Shown: piece by piece, positions 17,747 to 23,654 of the stretch
Layout of the letters: each line of letters opens with the position of its first letter
Position numbering within the stretch: the first letter of the stretch is position 1
Origin: Chryseobacterium joostei
GTDB lineage: Bacteria; Bacteroidota; Bacteroidia; Flavobacteriales; Weeksellaceae
Length of the DNA: 64,000 nucleotides
Direction of reading: 5' to 3'
Assembly: GCF_003815775.1 (NCBI RefSeq)
Contig: NZ_CP033926.1
Coordinates: forward strand, 4,030,001-4,094,000
The notes under the pieces: generated by a model
Database searches by the model: none
Seen by the model: only the letters and a program-made list of their open reading frames with translations
What the model was told of the DNA's origin: nothing
Translations under genes and position numbers: made by a program

Positions 17747-19436
17747 AATTAAACCTTTCCCGAAAAATAATTATCCTAAAAAAGGGCTTTTAATCAAAGG
17801 CTCTTCACCTGTGATATGGCTTCAGGAAATGGAAACACTTGGGATTAATCTCAATCAGGTAAAATCCTATGCTATTCCGGCAGATCTTCCCAATGTGCTG
17901 TATGGATGTTTTCTGGTTTTTAACGATCATGCCCCACAGGAAATTGGTAAGAATGCTTATTTTCAATGTGTGGATAATAAATTTTTTATTCCTGAAAACA
18001 CAACGTTTTATCCGAAAATAAATCCTGAGGACTGGGAACTGGTAACTTCAGATTTTCTCATTATGCATCCTGACTTTGGATTGGTAAAACTATCAGAACA
18101 GATAGATTGGGTTGCATTGATTCAGGAACCGGGAAATAGTACGGAAATAGTCAGAAAACCATCGAATGGAGTTAAAATTCCTCACCAGATAGAAAGCTTT
18201 ATGGTTGAAATGGATGATGAAAAAATGCTTGAAGCTTTACAGAAACCTCAGACGGAAGAAGAATGGATGAATAACCTGCCTTTTGATATGAAAAAAGTAA
18301 TGGCAGGGAATAAAAAAGAGATTGAAAAATACTTAGAATATATTGAGAAATATCCTGAAAGAGCAGTAGAATTAGGTGTTCCTTTAGATATCATGGGGAC
18401 ATCCCGAGGCGATGGAACCGGAAAATTTACCTGGCTGGAAGGATTGTTTGGGGGAAATTCTGGTGATAAACAAGAAAGTAGGGGAACCCGAAATTTTCGC
18501 AGAATATTCTGGGCTGTTATTGTGATTGCCATTGTTTTAAAAATAGCGCTTCCATCAGATAAAAAAGAATCTGAACAGGAAGAAAACGTTGAGTCTTCAG
18601 GGAAAATTGTAACAGATGCTGTAAAAGCACCATCAGATATGATAGCCTTTCAGTCAGGCATCACGGAAATAGATCAAAAGATTGATTCTATATACCAACA
18701 GAAAAGAAAAGGACTGTCCAACGAACTTCTTAATGCAGGAATGCTGGAGGGGCAGACAGAAAAAGCAAAAGAGGAATATAAAAAGAAAGGCGGAAGAGAG
18801 GTAAGTGAAATAGGGCACGATATTCAAAAGCTTAACGGTAAGGAACAACAAAGCAGGGATTCCCTCAAAACAATTTATAAAAAGAAAATAACAAGGCATA
18901 TTGAAGAAAGAAGCGAAGACCTGAAACGTAAAATTTCAGACTCTCTTAAACAATATACCAAAGGAAAACCAGTGAATGGAGACGTAGTAAAATACCTTTT
19001 AAAGAAAAGACAGGTATTGATGGAAGACTCTTTAGGAAAGCTTTATGGAACTATTGATCTTGTAGATATGCAGCCACCATCACCTATAAAAGATTCAAAG
19101 GTAAAAGGAGTTGAGTCAGGAGATAGCCCTTTGAAAAAAGACACCCCTGTTTCAGATATTCTGTACATGGTGATCCTGATGATTGCAGCAGTGGGACTAT
19201 ATTCTTTTCTGTTTAAAAATAAATCCCTGAATCTTGGTGGCGATAATGTGCCGGGTTGGGTAAAGTTCCTTTTGACTGCGATACTTCTTGCCATGTTGGT
19301 ATATCTGTTCTATCCATTGGTGAAAATGTTTGGTTACAACTGGTTTGTGTGGGTATTGGTGATCTGTGTGATATTACTTCTCTACTGTTTATTCAGAGAT
19401 GATAAAACCATTTTAAACTCCGAAGATGATGAATAA
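17736..19436 (+). CDS. Membrane protein of the MoxR system, N-terminal bpX6-like domain
   Basis: 566-aa protein. Residues 1-140 form a soluble domain resembling bpX6-type domains of MoxR systems. A membrane segment lies near residue 262 (FWAVIVIAIVLKIAL), followed by a long charged coiled-coil-like region (residues 300-440) and three hydrophobic segments at the C terminus. It may anchor the ATPase/vWA machinery to the membrane. It overlaps its neighbours by 11 bases on each side. Confidence 0.72.
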   Translation: MELRIKPFPKNNYPKKGLLIKGSSPVIWLQEMETLGINLNQVKSYAIPADLPNVLYGCFLVFNDHAPQEIGKNAYFQCVDNKFFIPENTTFYPKINPEDWELVTSDFLIMHPDFGLVKLSEQIDWVALIQEPGNSTEIVRKPSNGVKIPHQIESFMVEMDDEKMLEALQKPQTEEEWMNNLPFDMKKVMAGNKKEIEKYLEYIEKYPERAVELGVPLDIMGTSRGDGTGKFTWLEGLFGGNSGDKQESRGTRNFRRIFWAVIVIAIVLKIALPSDKKESEQEENVESSGKIVTDAVKAPSDMIAFQSGITEIDQKIDSIYQQKRKGLSNELLNAGMLEGQTEKAKEEYKKKGGREVSEIGHDIQKLNGKEQQSRDSLKTIYKKKITRHIEERSEDLKRKISDSLKQYTKGKPVNGDVVKYLLKKRQVLMEDSLGKLYGTIDLVDMQPPSPIKDSKVKGVESGDSPLKKDTPVSDILYMVILMIAAVGLYSFLFKNKSLNLGGDNVPGWVKFLLTAILLAMLVYLFYPLVKMFGYNWFVWVLVICVILLLYCLFRDDKTILNSEDDE

Positions 19437-20448
19437 GCAGAAATTTATAGACAAATTTATGGCAGCCTTTGTGCTGTTGGCCATGTTCAAGATCATCGGA
19501 ATTGTTGCACAGCTGTTCCATGAAAGTTTCTGGAGTGTTATCGGAACCTTGATTATTTTCCTGATCATAGCCTTTATTATTTTTATGGTTATTGCTGCCC
19601 TAAAAGATAAAGAACAGAACGAACAGAATTCAAGAAGAAAAGCTGCCGGTGGAGGGAATTTCTATCTGGAAACCTCCTTGTTTGACAGGATCAGAAGTAA
19701 ATATGAAGAACTTGCTGAAAAATACATAGCAGAAAAAGATTATAAAAAAGCTGCAAAAGTCTATATGAACTTGCTTCAGGACAATTACAGAGGAGCAAAG
19801 ACATTAGAAAACGGGGAATTCTATAACGAAGCCGCCGCAGTATATCTTAAAAAATTAAAAAATAAATCAGACGCAGCAACCTGCTATGAAAAAGCAAAGC
19901 AATACAAAAAAGCAATAGATCTTTACAAGGAAATGGAGCAGAAAGAAAAAGTAGGAGATCTTTATAAAGAAATCAATGATCTTAAAAACGCCCATACCTA
20001 TTACCAGATGGTTGCAGATGATTATACAACCAATAAACAAATGGTAAAGGCTTCCCTTGTCTATCGTAAGAAAATGGAAAAAACAGACGAGGCTCAAAAG
20101 ATACTGTTAAAAGGTTGGGAAGAAGACAAAGATGCATTCAACTGTCTGAATAACTATTTTGCTAATATTTTTGATCTTAAAAAACTGGAAACAGAAATAC
20201 AGGAGCTATATGCAAAAACTCCGGCCTACAAAAAGATCATCTATCTTGATGCTCTAAAACATGAGTTTAAAAAAGATCCGAAACTACAGACCACTATCAG
20301 AAACATAGCCTATGAGATCATAGCTGAAAAAGTAGGAACCCGCTCAGAAATTGTAAATGAACTGAAATATTTTAATCCCGATGATGAGGTGATTCTAAAA
20401 GATATTTCGAGATTCAAGACAGGAAGAAATAAAATGTTCAGGAACTAA
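19426..20448 (+). CDS. Membrane-anchored TPR-like protein of the MoxR system
   Basis: Two membrane segments lie within the first 65 residues, followed by a soluble helical repeat region (about 85-220) with TPR-like pairs such as YIAEKDYKKAAKVYMNLL and YEKAKQYKKAIDLYKEME. It probably scaffolds partner proteins at the membrane. Last of the overlapping genes in the operon, it overlaps the previous gene by 11 bases. Confidence 0.78.
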   Translation: MMNKQKFIDKFMAAFVLLAMFKIIGIVAQLFHESFWSVIGTLIIFLIIAFIIFMVIAALKDKEQNEQNSRRKAAGGGNFYLETSLFDRIRSKYEELAEKYIAEKDYKKAAKVYMNLLQDNYRGAKTLENGEFYNEAAAVYLKKLKNKSDAATCYEKAKQYKKAIDLYKEMEQKEKVGDLYKEINDLKNAHTYYQMVADDYTTNKQMVKASLVYRKKMEKTDEAQKILLKGWEEDKDAFNCLNNYFANIFDLKKLETEIQELYAKTPAYKKIIYLDALKHEFKKDPKLQTTIRNIAYEIIAEKVGTRSEIVNELKYFNPDDEVILKDISRFKTGRNKMFRN

Positions 20449-20463
20449 AGTATAAAAAATAAT

Positions 20464-20715
20464 ATGGATAATACTGCTAAATATCTTCATTTTAGATATG
20501 ATAACAAAGATCCCTTTGAGATTGTACAGGAAATAATATCAAAAGGAAGATTACCATTGTTTGCAATAAAAGAAATTATGGAAAAGTTTCCTGCTTTTTC
20601 ATTGATAGATGCTAAAGAAGTTGTAATTATTGCCACTTCAGAATATAAAAGTCTATATGATTATCAAGGAAATTTATTCACAGAGCTTGAAAAACTGAGT
20701 GAAGTAATGAAATAA
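20464..20715 (+). CDS. Small hypothetical protein
   Basis: 83-aa soluble protein, not recognised, 15 bases after the TPR gene and therefore probably the last gene of the MoxR operon. It contains FALREI-like helical stretches (FAIKEIMEKFPAFSLIDAKE) and no signal peptide. Function unknown. Confidence 0.6.
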   Translation: MDNTAKYLHFRYDNKDPFEIVQEIISKGRLPLFAIKEIMEKFPAFSLIDAKEVVIIATSEYKSLYDYQGNLFTELEKLSEVMK

Positions 20716-20822
20716 AATTTTGTGTTTAAAAAAAGTACTATGTAATCATTAAAAAAACAATCACAGAACTTCATTTTATTACTCAGTCTTGTGAAAATTA
20801 TTAAATAATATCAAAAAAGATT

Positions 20823-20830
20823 TATCTTTG
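20823..20830 (+). promoter_or_regulatory. -7 promoter element TATCTTTG
   Basis: A perfect match to TAnnTTTG, 12 bases before the ATG of the tiny ORF at 20843. With the terminator at 21001 it defines a complete short transcription unit. Confidence 0.65.
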
Positions 20831-20842
20831 CGCCAGAAAATT

Positions 20843-20971
20843 ATGACAATACAAAGAGCACATATCAATGCAGAACTATGCGAAAGCCCATCAAAACTGG
20901 GATTATTCGGATATGATTTGATGATATGGAATGAGGCGAAATGTGCTGACTTTGGAAATTATTTACTGTAA
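20843..20971 (+). CDS. Tiny ORF, 42 aa, own promoter and terminator
   Basis: The frame encodes 42 residues beginning MTIQRAHINAELCESP and ending ADFGNYLL, with no similarity I recognise. Support for translation comes from position: a consensus promoter just upstream and a strong terminator 30 bases downstream. It could instead be the body of a small non-coding RNA. It opens the RNA island together with a similar unit at 21359. Confidence 0.4.
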   Translation: MTIQRAHINAELCESPSKLGLFGYDLMIWNEAKCADFGNYLL

Positions 20972-21000
20972 ACTCGTAAAAAATTAATCAAAATACTACA

Positions 21001-21038
21001 AAAACGCCTCGAAAAATCGAGGCGTTTTTTGTTTTTTA
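21001..21038 (+). terminator. Strong intrinsic terminator
   Basis: The stem ACGCCTCG / CGAGGCGT has a 6-base loop and is followed by two T runs. It closes the short unit that starts at 20823. Confidence 0.85.
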
Positions 21039-21118
21039 GGTCAGAAATTATTTAGAATGAAAAAAAATAACCATAAACATGAAAATTTTTCAATTAACAA
21101 TGAAACCTTAATACGATA

Positions 21119-21214
21119 AAATAGAGTGATAAGCAACCCGGTGAGAGACAGTCATTTAGGTATTTAAGATATCCGCAAAATATTGCGGACAGAAACTGTT
21201 TACTCTAAAATCCA
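21119..21214 (+). ncRNA. Structured RNA element, unknown family
   Basis: Paired ends TAGAGT / ACTCTA enclose a second helix ACAGT / ACTGT with a long 5'-side bulge (GATAAGCAACCCGGTGAGAG), and inside it a hairpin TCCGCAA / TTGCGGA. The asymmetric bulge between two helices resembles the layout of the Y-RNA-like elements further downstream, but the bulge sequence differs. It lies upstream of the second tiny ORF, so a leader or riboswitch is an alternative. Confidence 0.45.
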
Positions 21215-21280
21215 GATTTAACTAACTGATTTTCAGTAGTTTAATTTGAAAATTTATTTGTGAGTTTCGAAAATTCATAT

Positions 21281-21288
21281 TTACTTTG
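21281..21288 (+). promoter_or_regulatory. -7-like element TTACTTTG
   Basis: Same TTACTTTGCA sequence as in the Ro60 promoter (38468), but without the inverted-repeat box 28 bases upstream. It probably drives the unit containing the tiny ORF at 21359. Confidence 0.45.
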
Positions 21289-21358
21289 CAACCGAAAATT
21301 GAAAGCAACAGGTTTTCAGGATTCAACAAAAATAATTTAAAGACAAAACAAAAATAAA

Positions 21359-21484
21359 ATGAAACAATTGCCTAACATATTTAATCAATATTCAGAACTA
21401 TTCGGACAAGAGCCGGCAGGAGCTGTGTGTGTTTATGATAGCAGAATTGTGGATAAAAGGTGCTTATATACGTGGGTCAGTTAA
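21359..21484 (+). CDS. Tiny ORF, 41 aa
   Basis: Encodes 41 residues beginning MKQLPNIFNQYSELFG and ending RCLYTWVS. Not recognised. As with the ORF at 20843, it is preceded by a promoter-like element and followed by a strong hairpin terminator, and the tRNA array begins directly after that terminator. It may be a leader peptide, a toxin-sized peptide or a spurious frame. Confidence 0.38.
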   Translation: MKQLPNIFNQYSELFGQEPAGAVCVYDSRIVDKRCLYTWVS

Positions 21485-21508
21485 TGATCTTTCACGTCAA
21501 AATATACC

Positions 21509-21540
21509 AAGCGCCTCCCAAAAAGAGGCGCTTTTTTTAT
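21509..21540 (+). terminator. Strong hairpin with T run directly before the tRNA array
   Basis: The stem AAGCGCCTC / GAGGCGCTT is followed by a T run that ends exactly where the first tRNA begins (21541). It may be a terminator for the tiny ORF or a processing/attenuation hairpin for the array. Confidence 0.75.
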
Positions 21541-21614
21541 GGTTCCGTAGCTCAACCGGATAGAGCATGGGTTTTCTAAACCCAGGGTTAGAGGTTCGAA
21601 TCCTCTCGGAATCA
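21541..21614 (+). tRNA. tRNA-Arg (anticodon UCU)
   Basis: Full cloverleaf: acceptor GGTTCCG/CGGAATC, U8-A9, D arm GCTC...GAGC with GG in the loop, and an anticodon stem TGGGT/ACCCA. The loop TTTCTAA has TCT at 21575-21577, the T arm is AGAGG-TTCGAAT-CCTCT and the discriminator is A. No CCA is encoded. The most canonical member of the array. Confidence 0.87.
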
Positions 21615-21624
21615 CAGCATATAA

Positions 21625-21696
21625 GGTCTATTGAGGTAATGGCTAACCTGCCCGACTGTCTCTTGGGCACTGCGAGTTCGATTCTCGCATAGACCG
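21625..21696 (+). tRNA. tRNA-Asp-like (anticodon GUC)
   Basis: Acceptor GGTCTAT/ATAGACC is perfect; the D arm is AGGT...ACCT. The anticodon stem CCCGA/TTGGG has a G-U pair, and loop CTGTCTC holds GTC at 21658-21660 with U33. The T arm is GCGAG-TTCGATT-CTCGC. Discriminator G matches the known Asp identity base. The body is unlike ordinary bacterial tRNA-Asp, so it looks like a divergent extra copy. Confidence 0.7.
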
Positions 21697-21700
21697 CAAA

Positions 21701-21756
21701 GATTCATGGAAATTTCAGCTCCGACTGTCTCTCGGAAAAGAATGTTGAAGTGGATC
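21701..21756 (+). ncRNA. Hairpin displaying a stand-alone Asp anticodon arm
   Basis: The ends GATTCA / TGGATC pair, then ATTTCA pairs with TGAAG after a 5-base bulge. The tip is TCCGA-CTGTCTC-TCGGA: a 5-bp stem with exactly the 7-base anticodon loop of the neighbouring tRNA-Asp (21656-21662). There is no T arm or acceptor CCA, so it is not a tRNA. An anticodon-arm mimic or decoy is an inference. Confidence 0.5.
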
Positions 21757-21763
21757 TGCAAAA

Positions 21764-21835
21764 CTGGAAAGATAACGGTGGTTGTTTACCCGTCTTGGAC
21801 GCGGGAGGTCGCAAGTTCGAATCTTGCTTTCCAGA
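21764..21835 (+). tRNA. tRNA-Pro-like (anticodon UGG)
   Basis: Acceptor CTGGAAA/TTTCCAG includes C1-G72 with discriminator A, the bacterial Pro identity set. The anticodon stem CCCGT/GCGGG encloses loop CTTGGAC with TGG at 21796-21798. The T arm GCAAG-TTCGAAT-CTTGC is perfect. The D arm is reduced to 3 bp (AAC/GTT) and U8 is missing, so folding may depend on other contacts. No CCA is encoded. Confidence 0.65.
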
Positions 21836-21873
21836 CAAAATACAAATGAAGTTAATTGTTTCAGGAGAAAAGT

Positions 21874-21934
21874 AAAAGTTTGTCAAGAGCAGAAGATCTT
21901 TACGCCAAAACACGAAAATACAGACAAGCTTTTT
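21874..21934 (+). ncRNA. GCAGAAG hairpin RNA, copy R1
   Basis: The ends AAAAGTTTGTC / GACAAGCTTTTT pair, with a G-U wobble. The stem is followed at once by the shared core AAGAGCAGAAGATCTTTA, itself able to fold as AAGA/TCTT. One of four copies in the array; the outer stem sequence differs between copies while pairing is kept. Confidence 0.6.
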
Positions 21935-21993
21935 CTTATCTCAATAAAGAACAATTAGAATTAAAAAATATCATTTATAAAATTTTAGGTAAA

Positions 21994-22054
21994 AATAAAG
22001 TTTGTCAAGCGCAGAAGGTCTTATATCAAACAAAAAATTAGGACAGGCTTTATT
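21994..22054 (+). ncRNA. GCAGAAG hairpin RNA, copy R2
   Basis: The ends AATAAAGTTTGTC / GACAGGCTTTATT form a 13-bp stem with two G-U pairs. The core is AAGCGCAGAAGGTCTTA: two changes relative to R1 (A to C and A to G) keep the small AAG/CTT helix. It lies directly before tRNA-Cys. Confidence 0.6.
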
Positions 22055-22079
22055 TTTTTAATGAAAACTAAATAAAAAT

Positions 22080-22161
22080 GATGGTTCGCCGAAGTGGAAG
22101 AGTCGGGGCGGTCTGCAAAACCGTTGCTTAAGCTGAGTGGGTTTGAATCCCATAGCCATCT
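22080..22161 (+). tRNA. tRNA-Cys (anticodon GCA) on a class II, Tyr-like body
   Basis: Acceptor GATGGTT/AGCCATC; the anticodon stem GCGGT/ACCGT holds loop CTGCAAA with GCA at 22115-22117, and the T arm is GTGGG-TTTGAAT-CCCAT. Discriminator U is the Cys identity base. The long variable arm (TGCTTAAGCTGA) and the D-arm region CGCCGAAG...GAGTCGGGGC are shared with the tRNA-Tyr at 22360. Cys tRNAs are normally class I, so this appears derived from the Tyr tRNA by a GUA to GCA anticodon change. Confidence 0.75.
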
Positions 22162-22168
22162 CTATGAT

Positions 22169-22208
22169 AGAGCTTAGATGTTAATAAACTTTAGAAAAAC
22201 ATCGCTCT
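22169..22208 (+). ncRNA. Spacer hairpin with 5' bulge
   Basis: AGAGC and GATGTT on the left pair with AACATC and GCTCT on the right, 11 bp with a TTA bulge only on the left. It separates tRNA-Cys from hairpin R3. Probably a transcribed structured spacer. Confidence 0.45.
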
Positions 22209-22230
22209 TATGAAGATTATCCTTTATTAG

Positions 22231-22296
22231 AAAAGAAAATGTCTGTCAAGAGCAGAAGATCTTTAGTTAAACATTTAAAGACAGACCTTTTCTTTT
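22231..22296 (+). ncRNA. GCAGAAG hairpin RNA, copy R3
   Basis: Longest stem of the family: 17 positions (22231-22247 with 22280-22296), 16 of them paired. The core AAGAGCAGAAGATCTTTA is identical to R1. The stem sequence shares only the inner TGTC with R1, so conservation lies in structure plus core. Confidence 0.65.
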
Positions 22297-22309
22297 TAAA
22301 ACAGGAAAA

Positions 22310-22351
22310 GAGCATTAGGGCAGATTGTGTATTAATCATTGCTAATTGCTC
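22310..22351 (+). ncRNA. Spacer hairpin before tRNA-Tyr
   Basis: GAGCATTAG pairs with CTAATTGCTC (9 bp, one bulged base), with a small inner helix GATT/AATC. No shared sequence with the R family. Structured spacer of unknown role. Confidence 0.4.
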
Positions 22352-22359
22352 ATAAATAA

Positions 22360-22446
22360 GGAAGTACGCCGAAGTTGGAGAGTCGGGGCAGACTGTAAAT
22401 CTGTTGCTTTATTGCTGAGTAGGTTCGAATCCTACTACTTCCACCA
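22360..22446 (+). tRNA. tRNA-Tyr (anticodon GUA)
   Basis: Acceptor GGAAGTA/TACTTCC, anticodon loop CTGTAAA with GTA at 22395-22397, a long variable arm as in bacterial Tyr tRNAs, and the T arm GTAGG-TTCGAAT-CCTAC. Discriminator A and an encoded CCA (22444-22446) complete it. Position 8 is C rather than U. The D-arm region is nearly the same as in the tRNA-Cys at 22080. Confidence 0.85.
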
Positions 22447-22447
22447 A

Positions 22448-22521
22448 ACCGCTGATAATGTAATGGCAGCATGCAGGAAATGTACTCTTGTTGTTTAGGT
22501 TCGATTCCTAGTCAGTTGGTT
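22448..22521 (+). tRNA. Degenerate tRNA-like gene, apparent anticodon UGU
   Basis: The T arm TTAGG-TTCGATT-CCTAG and anticodon stem CAGGA/TCTTG are clear. The acceptor ACCGCTGA/TCAGTTGGT has a bulged T. Anticodon loop AATGTAC places TGT (Thr) at 34-36 but has A instead of the universal U33. It may be a decaying or non-decoding tRNA mimic; Thr identity is uncertain. Confidence 0.45.
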
Positions 22522-22528
22522 TTTAATA

Positions 22529-22600
22529 GCTCTATTCGTCTAACGGCTAGGACGCCTGCCTTTCGAGCAGAAAATAAGGGTTCGATTCCCTTATAGAGTA
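22529..22600 (+). tRNA. tRNA-Glu (anticodon UUC)
   Basis: Acceptor GCTCTAT/ATAGAGT, a D arm GTC...GAC typical of Glu/Asp tRNAs, and an anticodon stem CCTGC/GCAGA with one C-A mismatch. Loop CTTTCGA has TTC at 22562-22564, and the T arm AAGGG-TTCGATT-CCCTT is perfect. Base 37 is G where A is usual. Discriminator A. Confidence 0.8.
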
Positions 22601-22606
22601 CAGGAT

Positions 22607-22686
22607 GTGAATGAACTGGTCAATATTGAATTGATTATAACCATGAAAGTTCAAATTTGAAAATACATTGGCCAGTCACCATTCAC
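22607..22686 (+). ncRNA. Two-helix hairpin, Y-like layout
   Basis: GTGAATG pairs with CATTCAC and CTGGTCAAT with ATTGGCCAG, separated by an asymmetric internal loop (AA opposite TCAC). The inner part can form TTGAA/TTCAA. Sixteen pairs in all. No T-loop sequence. It sits between tRNA-Glu and hairpin R4. Confidence 0.5.
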
Positions 22687-22701
22687 CGAAAAATAGGAAA
22701 A

Positions 22702-22775
22702 GAGAAAGGTTTGTCGAGCGCAGAAGATCTTTACAAACAAAAACAGGCATAGTTTATAGTAGACAGAGCTTTCTC
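22702..22775 (+). ncRNA. GCAGAAG hairpin RNA, copy R4
   Basis: GAGAAAGGTTTGTC pairs with GACAGAGCTTTCTC with one mismatch and one wobble. The core is GAGCGCAGAAGATCTTTA, close to the other three copies. The loop after the core is longer than in R1-R3. Confidence 0.6.
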
Positions 22776-22795
22776 AAACCTAATTTATGATAAAT

Positions 22796-22833
22796 GATGA
22801 GTACAAGGTGATTTTAATATTATCAATTACTCA
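22796..22833 (+). ncRNA. Spacer hairpin before tRNA-Leu
   Basis: ATGAGT/ACTCAT outer pairs with an inner TGAT/ATCA helix. AT-rich; weaker than the other array hairpins. Confidence 0.3.
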
Positions 22834-22841
22834 TAAAAACT

Positions 22842-22917
22842 GCGGGAATGGTGGAATGGTATACACTCTTGATTTAGGATCAAGCTTTTGGGGGTTCGAA
22901 TCCCTCTTCCCGTACCA
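22842..22917 (+). tRNA. tRNA-Leu (anticodon UAG) with a short variable loop
   Basis: Acceptor GCGGGAA/TTCCCGT, anticodon stem CTTGA/TCAAG, loop TTTAGGA with TAG at 22875-22877, T arm GGGGG-TTCGAAT-CCCTC, discriminator A and encoded CCA. Bacterial Leu tRNAs normally have a long variable arm; here only about five bases separate the anticodon and T stems, so this is a class I form. Confidence 0.78.
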
Positions 22918-22935
22918 AAGTATCAATTATAATAG

Positions 22936-23008
22936 GGAAGAGTGGTGTAGAAGGTCTGCACGCTAGTCTGAAAAACTAGAGGTACAGGTTCAATTCCTGT
23001 CTGTTCCG
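22936..23008 (+). tRNA. tRNA-Phe-like (anticodon GAA)
   Basis: Acceptor GGAAGAG/CTGTTCC contains one G-G mismatch. The D arm is GTGT/GCAC, the anticodon stem CTAGT/ACTAG holds loop CTGAAAA with GAA at 22970-22972, and the T arm is ACAGG-TTCAATT-CCTGT. The discriminator is G, whereas Phe tRNAs normally have A, so charging is doubtful. Confidence 0.62.
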
Positions 23009-23032
23009 CAAAAAAAAATAAAAGTAAAGACG

Positions 23033-23055
23033 TAGAGGTTAGAACACAACCTCTA
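23033..23055 (+). terminator. Perfect hairpin at the end of the tRNA array
   Basis: TAGAGGTT/AACCTCTA, 8 bp with a 7-base loop and no T run. It is followed by a direct repeat of TATCAATTATAA-like sequence before the YkuK gene. More likely a processing hairpin than a true terminator. Confidence 0.4.
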
Positions 23056-23097
23056 GGAAATCAATTATAAAACTATCAATTATAAATATGTAGAAAA

Positions 23098-23583
23098 ATG
23101 GAAACGCAACAACAAACATGGCAGAATATGAATGGGAAAATTTTCCAACACTCTATCACACAGCTGGTAGAAGAAGCCATCATTCGCGAACAGGCAAACG
23201 GACACCGTCTGAAAGTATGTGTGGGATCAGACTCTCACGTATACGGAGAAGCCATTAATTATGCTACGGCAGTAGTGTTTATTCGTGAGGGAAAAGGAGC
23301 GTTTACCTTTATTAGAAAAGAAAGAGAAATACAGAGTATCAGTATCAAGGAGCGAATGCTGAATGAAGTCAACAAATCCGTTGAAATTGCATACGCCATC
23401 TGCTCTGTGTTGGACAATTATGGTGTGGAAATGGAGGTACACGCAGACATTAATACAGACCCAGACTTTAAGTCCAATGCAGCATTAGGAGATGCCATGG
23501 GATACATTCTGGGAATGGGATATGTGTTTAAGGCAAAACCCTTTGCTTTCGCCAGTTCCAACTGTGCTGATATGATGGTTTAA
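23098..23583 (+). CDS. RNase H-like YkuK-family protein
   Basis: 161-aa protein of the YkuK/DUF458 family with a predicted RNase H-like nuclease fold. The first strand carries VCVGSDSHVYG, with the Asp expected in the active site, and later acidic positions occur at EVHADINTDPDF and ADMM. It is the first protein gene after the tRNA array and probably shares its transcript, so a role in tRNA or hybrid processing is plausible but inferred. No close gene follows until 23655. Confidence 0.82.
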   Translation: METQQQTWQNMNGKIFQHSITQLVEEAIIREQANGHRLKVCVGSDSHVYGEAINYATAVVFIREGKGAFTFIRKEREIQSISIKERMLNEVNKSVEIAYAICSVLDNYGVEMEVHADINTDPDFKSNAALGDAMGYILGMGYVFKAKPFAFASSNCADMMV

Positions 23584-23654
23584 TTTTCTAAATAATAACT
23601 ATAAAAAGTAATCAAAATATTGAATATTTACTTTTTCAATTAAAAACTAACAAC

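Noticed and set aside
21001..21540. Prophage or integrase-mediated island border
   Set aside because: No integrase, attachment-site duplication or phage structural gene is visible in the window, despite tRNA genes being common integration sites.
21700..22040. Short protein-coding ORFs inside the tRNA array (for example 21856-22041)
   Set aside because: They overlap tRNAs and paired hairpins and lack promoter or family support.
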